Shown one piece after another: positions 51,897-60,314 of a stretch of 64,000 nucleotides of DNA (its first letter is position 1; every line of letters begins with the position of its first letter). Source of the DNA: an uncultured Monoglobus sp. (lineage in GTDB: Bacteria; Bacillota; Clostridia; Monoglobales; Monoglobaceae); the NCBI GenBank assembly GCA_947624305.1, contig CANQKC010000014.1, forward strand, positions 1 to 64,000. Reading direction: 5' to 3'. The position numbers and the translations under genes were made by a program. A model generated the notes under the pieces. That model saw nothing but the letters and a program-made list of their open reading frames with translations. It was not told the origin of the DNA and did not search any database.

Positions 51897-51932
51897 AGCC
51901 GCACCCGACGATTTCCGAGCGCGGCTTTATAT
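51897..51932 (+). terminator. Terminator after the M18 gene
   Basis: AGCCGC pairs with GCGGCT across an 18-base loop and is followed by TTATATTTT. Confidence 0.55.
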
Positions 51933-51947
51933 TTTATATAATTAAGC

Positions 51948-51976
51948 TTGACAAATCATTATGCGTACGCTATAAT
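51948..51976 (+). promoter_or_regulatory. SigmaA promoter of the Phd-YoeB locus
   Basis: TTGACA (51948-51953) and TATAAT (51971-51976) are separated by 17 bases. GTAC sequences flank the -10 box and may form the antitoxin operator. Confidence 0.8.
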
Positions 51977-52005
51977 GTACATATAATAATATCGGAGGCG
52001 ATAAT

Positions 52006-52254
52006 ATGACAAACACAAATATTACAAATTTCAGGAAAAATGTTTTCGGCTATATAAATCAGGCCGTTGAATACAACGACATTGTAAACGTGAGCACCAA
52101 GAACGGTAACGCTGTGATTTTAAGTGAGGCCGATTATAATGGGCTTATGGAGACCTTGTATTTGTCAAACGATCCGAAGGTAAAAGATGAGATCGTCAAG
52201 GGCCTGAACACTCCTCTTGAGGAATGCGCGGACGAAAGCGAGGTCGAGTGGTGA
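52006..52254 (+). CDS. Phd/YefM-family antitoxin
   Basis: An 82-residue protein. NITNFRKNVFGYINQAVEYN and VSTKNGNAVILSEADYNGL match the Phd/YefM fold that binds DNA and, through the C-terminal tail, the toxin. GGAGGCGAT precedes the ATG. Its stop overlaps the toxin start by four bases (GTGA). Confidence 0.92.
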   Translation: MTNTNITNFRKNVFGYINQAVEYNDIVNVSTKNGNAVILSEADYNGLMETLYLSNDPKVKDEIVKGLNTPLEECADESEVEW

Positions 52255-52517
52255 CATATAAAATTGTGTATACAAAGGCGGCGCAAAAGGCGATACCGAA
52301 GCTGAAAGCGGCGCAGCTTGACGAAAAGGCCAAAAAACTGATAGCGCTGCTTCGACGAAATCCTTATGAGTCGCCGCCTCCGTTTGAAAAGCTTACCGGC
52401 AATTTGAAGGGTGCGTTTTCAAGACGCATCAACATTCAGCACAGGCTTGTTTATCAGGTATACGAGGAAGAAAAAACCGTAAAAATCATCAGTATGTGGA
52501 CGCATTATGAAAACTGA
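52251..52517 (+). CDS. yoeB: Txe/YoeB-family mRNA interferase toxin
   Basis: An 88-residue RelE-fold ribonuclease. PFEKLTGNLKGAFSRRINIQ and HRLVYQV with the C-terminal SMWTHYE carry the YoeB catalytic residues, including the terminal His-Tyr. It cuts mRNA on the ribosome when freed from the antitoxin. I choose GTG 52251, in the antitoxin stop; an upstream frame exists but would overlap more. Confidence 0.93.
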   Translation: MTYKIVYTKAAQKAIPKLKAAQLDEKAKKLIALLRRNPYESPPPFEKLTGNLKGAFSRRINIQHRLVYQVYEEEKTVKIISMWTHYEN

Positions 52518-52538
52518 TTTTTATTAAACGCTTTTGCG

Positions 52539-52919
52539 TCACATCAGGCTTTCGGGGGTTATCCGCTCGTAGTATGTCAGATGCTTTATGCACTGGCTGA
52601 ACATCACAAACTCGCCTATAAAATCCTCGTCGGCGCCGAGCTTCGCGTATTCAATGCTCTGTTTCAGCGAAATGTCGATCTCCTCAAGCTCGTCGGTGTC
52701 GATCGTCATTCCTATCCACGTCTGCGCGTCTTCCCACTCACCCTTGAGGCTCTCAAGCTCGCGCACGATAGTGTCGTAATCATTCCGCTTAAACGCTTCG
52801 GTCACTGTGTCGTAAACCCTGCCGACCCGCTCATCGAGAGCGCTCACCTTAAAATTGTGGAAGACGATAAGACCGACCGCCAGCGCGAGCATCGCCAAAG
52901 TGATTATAACTCTTTTCAT
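52539..52919 (-). CDS. DUF4363 family protein
   Basis: A 126-residue protein with an N-terminal membrane segment or signal anchor (IITLAMLALAVGLIVFHNF) and a helical remainder (EAFKRNDYDTIVRELESLKG, then WEDAQTWIGM), the DUF4363 pattern. It follows the DUF421 gene with one base between them, a pairing common in Clostridia. The function is unknown. Confidence 0.85.
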   Translation of the reverse strand: MKRVIITLAMLALAVGLIVFHNFKVSALDERVGRVYDTVTEAFKRNDYDTIVRELESLKGEWEDAQTWIGMTIDTDELEEIDISLKQSIEYAKLGADEDFIGEFVMFSQCIKHLTYYERITPESLM

Positions 52920-52920
52920 T

Positions 52921-53595
52921 CTACTTCTCCTTTTTTATTATAACCGTGTCGCCGCTTCTGTCGGCTCCCATATAAAACACCTGCGAGACTTTTTCGATCC
53001 CCTCTTCCCGAAGTTTTTTCATCATCCAGCCCTTGGTTTTTTTCAGGCGCTCAAGATTGGCGGAAATAAGATTTCCGTTGTCGATTATGATATAGCTTAT
53101 CTCGGGCACCGAAACTTTAAGCCCAAGATCGTCGGGCGTCACGGGGCGGCTGACCGAGTTCTGGATAACGCTGACGTTTCCGTTTGTTTCCATTATGACA
53201 TATTCCACGTCGTCAAGCGAAGTCGCGCCGCTGTTGCGGATCTCCTCGAGCAGGTCGCCGATGCTGTAACGCTGGTTTTCCATTTCCTTCTGGTTTATTT
53301 TCCCGTCGCCGTAAAACGTGCTCGGTTTTCCGTACAGGACCGAACGCACGTTTATATTTTTGTACGCGATAAACGAGAGCGCGACCTCGAAAAACAAAAG
53401 TATAATAATAGACACGATCGCGGTGGCGAACGGCTTTCCCGGGTCAACAATCGGGTCGGCGGCAATCTCGGATATAATGATCGTCACAACAAGCTCCGAC
53501 GGCTCAAGCTCGGCGATCTGCCGCTTTCCCATAATCCTCAGCGTAAGCACCACAAGCACATACATGATCGCGGTGCGCAGCACGGTAATCAGCAT
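52921..53595 (-). CDS. DUF421 (YetF-like) membrane protein
   Basis: A 224-residue protein with three N-terminal membrane segments (LRTAIMYVLVVLTLRIMGKR signature) and the cytoplasmic DUF421 domain with ILFFEVALSF and GKPSTFYGDGKINQ. YetF proteins of Bacillus associate with spore membranes, so a sporulation link is possible. It is the first gene of the pair with DUF4363. Confidence 0.9.
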   Translation of the reverse strand: MLITVLRTAIMYVLVVLTLRIMGKRQIAELEPSELVVTIIISEIAADPIVDPGKPFATAIVSIIILLFFEVALSFIAYKNINVRSVLYGKPSTFYGDGKINQKEMENQRYSIGDLLEEIRNSGATSLDDVEYVIMETNGNVSVIQNSVSRPVTPDDLGLKVSVPEISYIIIDNGNLISANLERLKKTKGWMMKKLREEGIEKVSQVFYMGADRSGDTVIIKKEK

Positions 53596-53666
53596 AAAAT
53601 CATTCCTTTTTTCAGTTTAAGCTTATTATTCCCAAAAATGAAACAATTAACAAATTTTCTTTAATT

Positions 53667-53697
53667 TCATAATATATTACAGGCAGTGTCATTATCC
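53667..53697 (+). promoter_or_regulatory. Possible SigmaE promoter of the cotJ operon
   Basis: TCATAATAT (53667-53675), a 14-base spacer and CATTATCC (53690-53697) resemble the SigmaE pattern (ATA-type -35, 14 bases, CATACAAT-type -10). cotJ of Bacillus subtilis is SigmaE-controlled, which fits. Confidence 0.4.
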
Positions 53698-53736
53698 GAC
53701 ATTCCGCCTAATAATAATAGAAAGGAATTGAAATTT

Positions 53737-53949
53737 ATGCCATACGCAAACGAGACAAAACTGCCCGACAATATGCTGGTGGGATATGCCTATGTTCCGA
53801 TACAGCAGGCAAACATGCGGAACCTTTTCGACCCGGAATACGGTCTCAAGGAAGGCACGATATTCCCGATCCTCAATAAGCCGCTCGGCGTCTACGGCCA
53901 CCAGATCAACGGCGACACGATATTTCAAAACGGAGGTATGCAGGAATGA
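53737..53949 (+). CDS. cotJA: Spore coat-associated protein CotJA
   Basis: A 70-residue protein with the CotJA pattern LVGYAYVPIQQANMRNLFDP and EYGLKEGTIFPILNKPLGVY. CotJ proteins are made in the mother cell and incorporated into the coat. AAAGGAATTG before the ATG at 53737 sets the start. It overlaps cotJB by four bases. Confidence 0.95.
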   Translation: MPYANETKLPDNMLVGYAYVPIQQANMRNLFDPEYGLKEGTIFPILNKPLGVYGHQINGDTIFQNGGMQE

Positions 53950-54194
53950 ACAGGAATGAGTTGTTAAATCAGATCTCCGCGTTCGCCTTTGCCGAGAAAG
54001 AGTGGAACCTATATCTTGACACCCACCCAAACGACAAGGAAGCGCTCAAGAAACATAAGGCTATGGCCGAAAAGGCCAAAGAGCTGATCAAGGAATATGA
54101 GGAAAAGTTCGGCCCGCTCACTCCGATGAGCGCGGTCTGCCAGGAAAGCTTCGACTGGATAAGCGGCCCGTGGCCCTGGGACAACTGCAATTAA
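53946..54194 (+). CDS. cotJB: Spore coat protein CotJB
   Basis: An 82-residue protein matching CotJB: LLNQISAFAFAEKEWNLYLD, THPNDKEALKKH and the C-terminal ESFDWISGPWPWD. It is normally required with CotJA for coat assembly of CotJC. Its start overlaps the cotJA stop; cotJC follows by 15 bases with its own AAGGAGGG site. Confidence 0.95.
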   Translation: MNRNELLNQISAFAFAEKEWNLYLDTHPNDKEALKKHKAMAEKAKELIKEYEEKFGPLTPMSAVCQESFDWISGPWPWDNCN

Positions 54195-54209
54195 GGAGGG
54201 AATAAATTT

Positions 54210-54413
54210 ATGTGGAATTATCAAAAAAAGCTGCAATACCCCGTAAACATCAAAAACCCCGACCCCAAACTCGCGTCCTATGTAGTGAGTCAATATGGCG
54301 GTCCTAACGGCGAGATCAGCGCATCTTTGAGATATTTGTCGCAAAGATACTCAATGCCGACCGACGCCGCAAAAGCCTTGCTCACCGACATAGGCTCTTT
54401 TGATTTAAAATGA
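54210..54413 (+). pseudogene. cotJC: cotJC (spore-coat manganese catalase), 5' part only, interrupted
   Basis: The first 64 residues match CotJC perfectly in style: MWNYQKKLQYPVNIKNPDPK, YVVSQYGGPNGEISASLRYL, then PTDAAKALLTDIG. At this point the family continues TEELAHLEM, the first metal-binding segment, but here the frame reads SFDLK and stops. A complete protein is about 190 residues. The missing part is not in the remaining 9.6 kb. The gene is not decayed: binding site and frame are intact up to the break. The junction coincides with the end of a serine recombinase gene on the other strand, so this looks like one half of a gene split by a site-specific element. Confidence 0.9.
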
Positions 54414-56046
54414 GGCTATCTACTCCTGCTTCGGTTATTGCGCTGTTTTCGCTGTTTTTCATCATGTTAGTGTCTTTTTTCTTATCCAACATATCACCTA
54501 CTATCACCTGCCACTTATGCGGCAGCAAATTCACATAAACATCGTAATGATCTCTGTCATATATAACTATTTTCTCAATTAAATTTCTGTAAAATGTTTC
54601 ATTTCTTTCTGTTCCATAAAGCATTTTATTTATATGAACTTCAATATCTTTTATCGCACTGTCGATATCATAGCTGTCTTGCGATTTTCCTGATAACTTT
54701 GACAATAGTTTTTCAAGCTTTGTTATTTCATTTTCATATGTCTCCTTTTTTAGTCTGTACTCCTCTTTTGACAAAATGTCATTTAAGTACAGGTCGAGCA
54801 ATTTTTCTTTTTTTGAGTTCAGATTAGATATATTTTTTCTTATTTCTGTTTCACTAACTGTTTTCTCACGATCTCTTATAAAAATCGGCCTGAGCGCTTC
54901 GGATATGCCGTTAATAATTTTGGGCTTATTCACTTCAAGGTGTTCAATAACTTTTTGTATTATAATCATAAAATCCTCATCTCGAATGCCGGCATGAAGA
55001 TCACAACCTATTTTGTTCCCAGCCTTATCCGTCTTCACTCCGCCATACATCATAGCATTGTAGCATCTCCATGATTTGTATTTGCTTCCGTCTTTGCGTT
55101 TTTTGCTTCGTGATACAAATCTGTTTCCGCAGCAGCCGCATATAAGTTTTCCCGAAAGCGTATAACGATTGCTGTGTTTGCTCTTTATTTCAGCGGTTGG
55201 TTCTTTCTTTTTAAGCTCGGCTTGTGCCATGTCCCACAATTCTCTTGAGATTATGGGTTCATGGTGATCTCTGATTATGACAAGATCTTCAATACCGCGA
55301 TTATATTTCTTTTCGTGTGTCAGATAATCGGGTGTATATGTCTTTTTCTGAATTAAATCTCCACAATATTTTTCGTTTCTTAGCGCTCGAAGTATTACCG
55401 TGTTTGTCCACATTACATTGCCTGTAACAGTCTTATAGCCTTCCTCGCGAAGTTCTCTTGCAATTGTTGAAGTTCCCTTTCGTTCATTAACGAATTTATG
55501 AAAAATCAAGCGGACGATTTTAGCGCCGTCCTCATTTATGTATAGTTTTCCGTCATGAACGTCATATCCAAGCATATTACGGCCAAAGACAACACCTTTT
55601 TCCATTTGCCGCTTCTGTCCCCATTTTACTCGTTCCGATGTTTTTCGGCTCTCTTCCTGAGCAAGTGAAGCCATAATAGTCAGACGCAGTTCACCGTCCG
55701 GCGCAAGCGTATGTATATTGTCAAGCATAAAATAAACACCAATATTAAGCGCCTTCAATTCGCGCGTGTATTTAAGCGTGTCAACTGTGTTTCTTGCAAA
55801 ACGGCTGACTTCTTTGGTAAGAATTAAATCAATTTTACCAAGATGCGCATCAGCAATCATTTTGTTAAACGCCTTTCTCTTTTTTGTGCTTGTGCCGGTC
55901 AAACCTTCATCGGCGTAAATCTCCGTCAATTCCCAATCGGGATTTCTTTTAATACTTTCTTCAAAATATCTTTTTTGACTGGCAAATGAATTTGCTTGAT
56001 CATCGTTGTCTGTCGATACACGACAGTATGCCGCTACATTCAGCAT
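54382..56046 (-). CDS. Large serine recombinase
   Basis: A 554-residue site-specific recombinase: N-terminal resolvase domain with catalytic Ser11 in AAYCRVSTD and the conserved TKEVSRFARNTVDTL, a recombinase domain (about 155-260), a zinc ribbon (CGCCGNRF and distal Cys), and a coiled coil (about 385-460). The start at 56046 has AAGGGG nine bases upstream. The gene points at, and ends inside, the broken cotJC, so it probably catalyses integration and excision there. An excision regulator may be encoded by the small gene upstream. Confidence 0.95.
   Translation of the reverse strand: MLNVAAYCRVSTDNDDQANSFASQKRYFEESIKRNPDWELTEIYADEGLTGTSTKKRKAFNKMIADAHLGKIDLILTKEVSRFARNTVDTLKYTRELKALNIGVYFMLDNIHTLAPDGELRLTIMASLAQEESRKTSERVKWGQKRQMEKGVVFGRNMLGYDVHDGKLYINEDGAKIVRLIFHKFVNERKGTSTIARELREEGYKTVTGNVMWTNTVILRALRNEKYCGDLIQKKTYTPDYLTHEKKYNRGIEDLVIIRDHHEPIISRELWDMAQAELKKKEPTAEIKSKHSNRYTLSGKLICGCCGNRFVSRSKKRKDGSKYKSWRCYNAMMYGGVKTDKAGNKIGCDLHAGIRDEDFMIIIQKVIEHLEVNKPKIINGISEALRPIFIRDREKTVSETEIRKNISNLNSKKEKLLDLYLNDILSKEEYRLKKETYENEITKLEKLLSKLSGKSQDSYDIDSAIKDIEVHINKMLYGTERNETFYRNLIEKIVIYDRDHYDVYVNLLPHKWQVIVGDMLDKKKDTNMMKNSENSAITEAGVDSLILNQKSLCR
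54385..54413. other. Predicted attachment-site junction (left end of the intervening element)
   Basis: Similarity to cotJC ends at the codons for Asp-Ile-Gly (GACATAGGC, 54388-54396). From there the sequence also encodes the last residues of the recombinase on the minus strand. A short core shared with the other cotJC half is expected here, two bases for a large serine recombinase, within some homology. Confidence 0.65.
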
Positions 56047-56103
56047 TGCTATCATCCCCTTTTCAATTATATTTTACTATATAATAATAAAAGGTGCAAA
56101 AAA

Positions 56104-56283
56104 TTAACGCTGTTTATACTTTTTTTCAATGTATTCAACAGCGTCGTTATATTGTTGTAAATTAATTTTCTTTTCTTCATGAAGCGAAATAAGTATAATT
56201 TTTTGGATATTAATCGTAATTTCATCATTATCTCTCAGATTTTCTTTTGGACATATCACTTTTATGTTTTCATTTTTTATCAT
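56104..56283 (-). CDS. Small protein upstream of the recombinase
   Basis: A 59-residue protein starting MIKNENIKVICPKENLRDND and ending in a helix, LQQYNDAVEYIEKKYKQR. GGAGG six bases before the ATG supports it. It lies 57 bases before the recombinase start and is probably cotranscribed. Small charged proteins often sit here and might serve as recombination directionality factors; nothing in the sequence proves that. Confidence 0.7.
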   Translation of the reverse strand: MIKNENIKVICPKENLRDNDEITINIQKIILISLHEEKKINLQQYNDAVEYIEKKYKQR

Positions 56284-56457
56284 GCAAAACCTCCAACTAC
56301 TGTATATTTTATGTGAAAAGTTGCCGGAATATTAACGATAAGTATAAAATGATTAGAAAAAATCATTTTATATTTAGCGTTATATCAATATCTTCGGTAT
56401 ATAAGTGTTTTGATATATCTGTGATGCGAGAGATATATAAAATAATTTAATATTTAT

Positions 56458-56936
56458 AACAAATTTAAACAAGCCGACAAACAGCGGCTTGCAAGACCGC
56501 TCATTGGAGTTTCACCTTCCCGACATCCGTCCGGACTATCCTCATTGCGTGCGACGGCGTCGCAACTCATTTTACGGGCTCGCAATTGCTTTAAAAGCAA
56601 TTGCTCCTTTTCCCACAAAGCACATGGCTTTGCGGGAGCCCTGAATTGCTATCCGCTCGTGCTGTGACTGAATAGAAGTATCTCCCGATACGGAGTCGTC
56701 GCCGTTTAAGCTGCAACTTAATTCGGGATAATATGTTTTTCGCTCGCCGAAATCGGGTCATGGCGCATTTATCCGCAGGCTCGTCCGCAACGGAACGTAT
56801 TTGTCCGCTCTTTATTATGCAGCGGCATTATCCTCCGCGCTTTCTTTGTATCGGTTTTCTCAACCGAGACTCATTATACACGGTATACTCCGCAGCTTTT
56901 TCGTAGTATCGAAAAATTTTTTTAAAAGTTTTTTGA
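56458..56936. ncRNA. Candidate structured RNA or inserted element
   Basis: No convincing gene. The region is GC-richer than its surroundings and full of hairpins: GCAATTGCTT/AAGCAATTGC (56582-56605), CCCACAAAGC/GCTTTGCGGG (56614-56637), TGCGACGGCGTCGCA (56551-56565), GCCGACAAACAGCGGC (56472-56488), and ATCGGTTTTCTCAACCGA (56850-56868). A run of T follows at 56917-56923. A broken gene resumes at its right edge. Strand and class are unknown. Confidence 0.35.
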
Positions 56937-57380
56937 CATTCAAATGCGGTCCGTATTACGGAAAATATTATCGGCGGCATACTTGACGAGGTTTATAACG
57001 GTCTGGGTTACGGCGCTGCAAGCGGTCGAGCAAACACACTAATACGCCAAGCGGTTGAAAACGATGAAACCAACGGCTATGGATATGCCGAGCTTCCGGC
57101 AATATCTCAAAACTCTATACGGACAATAATTGACATTATGCAGCGTCCGAATGTTTATCGGACGGCAGAAACTATGTTGAGACCTCTGCTCTCCGAGCAA
57201 ATTGCAGCTATTAAAAATGGTAAAGATTATTCCGAAGCGGTCATTGAGGCCTATATCGTTATATATCCCGAATTTTTTTCAGTTTCACAAATGTTCGTTG
57301 ATCAATGTTATTGGGAAACCACAACGGTTGATCCGGCAATCCTAGCAACAGCAAGAAAAATATTGCGTGACGCAAAATAA
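56937..57380 (+). pseudogene. 3' remnant of an unrecognised gene
   Basis: The frame is open from 56937 without a usable start codon and reads NAVRITENIIGGILDEVYNG and GLGYGAASGRANTLIRQAVE, through to ARKILRDAK at 57380. The ATG at 57138 would give the last 80 residues, but continuous coding character upstream shows a 5'-truncated gene. The truncation falls at the edge of the hairpin-rich region. The function is unknown; no motifs are recognised. Confidence 0.55.
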
Positions 57381-57395
57381 TCATAATATCATAAA

Positions 57396-57425
57396 AGACG
57401 CAGTCCTATTTCAATCGACTGCGTC
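57396..57425 (+). terminator. Terminator after the gene remnant
   Basis: AGACGCAGTC pairs with GACTGCGTCT around a 10-base loop and is followed by ATATT. Confidence 0.75.
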
Positions 57426-57828
57426 TATATTGATTTAAACACATAATGCTGCATATAAACTCGCACTCGTTACTGCTTTGCTACAATTACTTGTAAAATT
57501 TCAGCAAATAAAAGGTAAAATTGACATTTTTACGCTATTTTTGACTTAATTTTTATTATTTTTTTATTTATCGACAAATACACATTTATGTTATTTATTT
57601 ATTTCAATTATTATATAAAAAAATGTCAATATTATAACTGAGATGAACCCAAAATGTTTGAATACAAACAAAGCACGAATTGCTTGAACCATTTCCATAA
57701 TAACAATCCAGATATTTGTCCCCTTTGCATCATTTTTATATAATTTCATAATACTATAGCGAAAAACGTCTCTAATTCGAGCCTCTTTTTGATTTTCATT
57801 TTCCGAAACAAATGCTGCTCCCTATATT
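57426..57828. other. AT-rich gap
   Basis: No gene, repeat or clear promoter is seen; composition is very AT-rich with T tracts around 57540-57620. Confidence 0.5.
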
Positions 57829-59082
57829 TTATAGGCCAAAGCTGTTGCCCGAGAGCAGGAAGTCAAAAATATTCATGATCGTTATGCCGTTTTCGTCTTG
57901 ATGCGTTTTTACCGCGTCTCTTACGATAATTATTTTTCTGAAGCAATCCGGAACGCTGAGCAGCGACGCTTTTTCCTGTTTGATCTTTTCCGCGTCCGGA
58001 AGGCTGTACGCGGATTGGATATAACAGCGTTTGCTTCCTTTGTTGGCTACAAAGTCGATCTCAAGCTGCGTTCTGGCCTTTTTTCCGTCTTTGCCCGACG
58101 CTCTTTTCGGCACCACGCCGACATCGACCGCGTATCCGCGTATTCTTAACTCATTATAGATGATATTTTCCATCAAGTGCGTTTCCTCGATCTGTCTGAA
58201 TCCCAGCCTCGCGTTGCGCAGTCCCACATCTTCGAAATAGTATTTCAGCGGCGTTCCGATATACTTTCTGCCTTTCACATCATATCTTTGCGCCTCGCTG
58301 ATGATAAACGCGTTTTTCAGATACTCGATATACTGCCTGATCGTATTTAAGCTGATGTCCGACCTTATAACGCTTTTAAACGTCGCCTCGATTTTTGAGG
58401 GATTCGAAAGCGAGCCTATCGAAGACGCCAAAACATTGATGAGATCATTCAGCTCCTGCACCTTTTCTATACGGTTCCGTTCAACGATATCTATAATATA
58501 GGTCTCGTCAAACAAGGTCGTCAGATATTGTATTTTTTGCTCGTCAGTTTTTAGAACAGCTGTAAGCGGCAATCCGCCGTAGGTGACATATTCTGACCAT
58601 CCGCGATAAACATCGCCGTCATACACGCTCATAAATTCCTTAAACGAGAGCGGATAAATATGCACCTCATCGCCGCGTCCCCTGAACTCGGTTATAATAT
58701 CCTTTGACAAAAATTTCGAATTGCTGCCCGTGACATACACGTCGGCGTTTTGTATATGAAGAAGCGAATTGAGCACCTCTTCAAACTCTTCGAGCATTTG
58801 AACCTCGTCCAGTAAAATATAATACCGCTCATCGTCTTTTATAAGCGAGGATATATATTCAAGAATGACGTCGGGATCTCTGTATTTTCGGTTTTGTCTC
58901 AAGTCAAGCTGGATCTCGATTATGTGCGACTGCTCCGTACCGATATCCAAAAGATAGTTTTTGAAAATATTGAATATCAAAAACGATTTTCCGCTTCTGC
59001 GGATGCCCGTCACGATCTTGATCAAACCGTTGTGCATTCGTAATTTTAAAGCGTTTAAATATATTTCTCTTGAAATAATCAT
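57829..59082 (-). CDS. ATP-binding protein (AAA_14/DUF4143 family)
   Basis: A 417-residue ATPase with Walker A TGIRRSGKSFL (residues 25-35), Walker B YILLDEVQML, and sensor-like VYVTGSNSKFL. The C-terminal DUF4143 domain has a nuclease-like core (QLEIDFVANKG). Proteins of this kind are abundant in gut bacteria, often accessory, and of unsettled function. It is encoded alone with an AGGAGGG site. Its place in the element suggests cargo. Confidence 0.88.
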   Translation of the reverse strand: MIISREIYLNALKLRMHNGLIKIVTGIRRSGKSFLIFNIFKNYLLDIGTEQSHIIEIQLDLRQNRKYRDPDVILEYISSLIKDDERYYILLDEVQMLEEFEEVLNSLLHIQNADVYVTGSNSKFLSKDIITEFRGRGDEVHIYPLSFKEFMSVYDGDVYRGWSEYVTYGGLPLTAVLKTDEQKIQYLTTLFDETYIIDIVERNRIEKVQELNDLINVLASSIGSLSNPSKIEATFKSVIRSDISLNTIRQYIEYLKNAFIISEAQRYDVKGRKYIGTPLKYYFEDVGLRNARLGFRQIEETHLMENIIYNELRIRGYAVDVGVVPKRASGKDGKKARTQLEIDFVANKGSKRCYIQSAYSLPDAEKIKQEKASLLSVPDCFRKIIIVRDAVKTHQDENGITIMNIFDFLLSGNSFGL

Positions 59083-59671
59083 GATCTGCCCTCCTATTGA
59101 AAATCAGCGGCGCTTGTACCGATCTTTTTCAATATTATACACCAAAACATGAAAAAAGTAAACATCTTTATGAAATTTATTAAATAAAATGAATTCGTCA
59201 ATCACTCCGGCTAAATCGACATCGAAAAGCCTGCCTCAGATGCTCTTTTAAACTATGACACAAGTGTGCTGCAATATTCCGCTTCATTCTTATGATTTAG
59301 ATTTTGTTTTATATTATCGGACAAGTACTCCAAATTTGCTAAAATCAAATAACTATGATATAATAATTAAGCCAACCATTAGTTATGGTATCTTTTCGAT
59401 ATTCTCTAAAGTTGATATATTATTCAAAACAGTAATTATTTCATCCGGTTTTATTTCATAATATTATAAAATTTCGGAATACTGTCCTGTTGTAAAACTT
59501 AAAAATACACCCGTGCGGCTCGTCACAACGGCGGCTATACAATTAACATTCCAAAATAAAATACAACTAAACACAAAAAATAACCAAAGTGTATACACAA
59601 TATTTAATACATCATGCAATATATTAAAAAATTAAGTAATTCAATTATATAAGTTTATTGAGGTGTTTCTT
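59083..59671. other. AT-rich gap
   Basis: No supported gene. A 68-codon frame at 59255 lacks a binding site and coding character. GAGGTG just before 59672 serves the next gene. Confidence 0.5.
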
Positions 59672-60314
59672 ATGCTTGATTACAAATATACTAATGCTTG
59701 GCTGCGGGAACGGCAAATTACTCTGAAAGCGGGATTTGCTGATCTGCTTAAGAACTACGCTAAAACATATAAAAAAACACAATATCCCATTATCTGAAAT
59801 CTATGCCCTATTGGGATGTTCAAAACAAAACATTTCTTATTGGGAACTGCATCGCGAGAGTACGCAGTTCAAAAAATCCGTGTATAATGTAATACATAAT
59901 GCCGCTGTTCTATTTAATTTAAGTGATATTGATGCCGAGGCGTTGGCAAACAGCGCAGGACTTTCGCTCATTTACGAGGGAGGCGCGCTGCTGAAAAATT
60001 TAAAGTATTCCGGCAAACCTAAAGATCTGTGCGACAGCGCTGTAATCAGCGACAGAATGCTAAGATATTATAAATACAAAACGCCGACAAAACAGGCGCT
60101 GCTTGCTATAACAATCGCGCTGAATATGGATAGACCGGAAATAGAAGACATACTGCGCAAATACGGATATTGTCTGTCTGAAAGCATAGCGGCAGACGCA
60201 GTAATCAGATGGTTCTTGAACAGTCATAGTAAAACACGCGGGAAAAAACTGTTAGAATTAATTAATTATACACTCGACAAAATGGGGCTTCCTCTTTTAA
60301 TGACAAGAAATTAA
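59672..60314 (+). pseudogene. Helix-turn-helix protein with a frameshift at an A7 tract
   Basis: Translation should start at ATG 59672, six bases after GAGGTG: MLDYKYTNAWLRERQITLKA. The frame reaches a stop near 59795. Removing one A from the A7 run at 59771-59777 joins it smoothly to the next frame (KKHNIPLSEIYALLGCSKQN), which continues to 60314 and gives about 213 residues. The middle carries a Cro/CI-like helix-turn-helix. The C-terminal part (KQALLAITIALNMDRPEIED, then ILRKYGYCLSESIAADAVI) is a helical module seen in other accessory proteins. It may be a pseudogene, a slippage-controlled gene or a base-call error. Confidence 0.7.

Noticed and set aside
56500-56640. RNase P RNA or group I intron core
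   Set aside because: A minus-strand GAGGATAGTCCGGAC stretch resembles conserved cores of both, but the other required elements and pairings could not be found.
59255-59461. 68-codon frame in the AT-rich gap
   Set aside because: No binding site, no coding character, and composition typical of random AT-rich frames.
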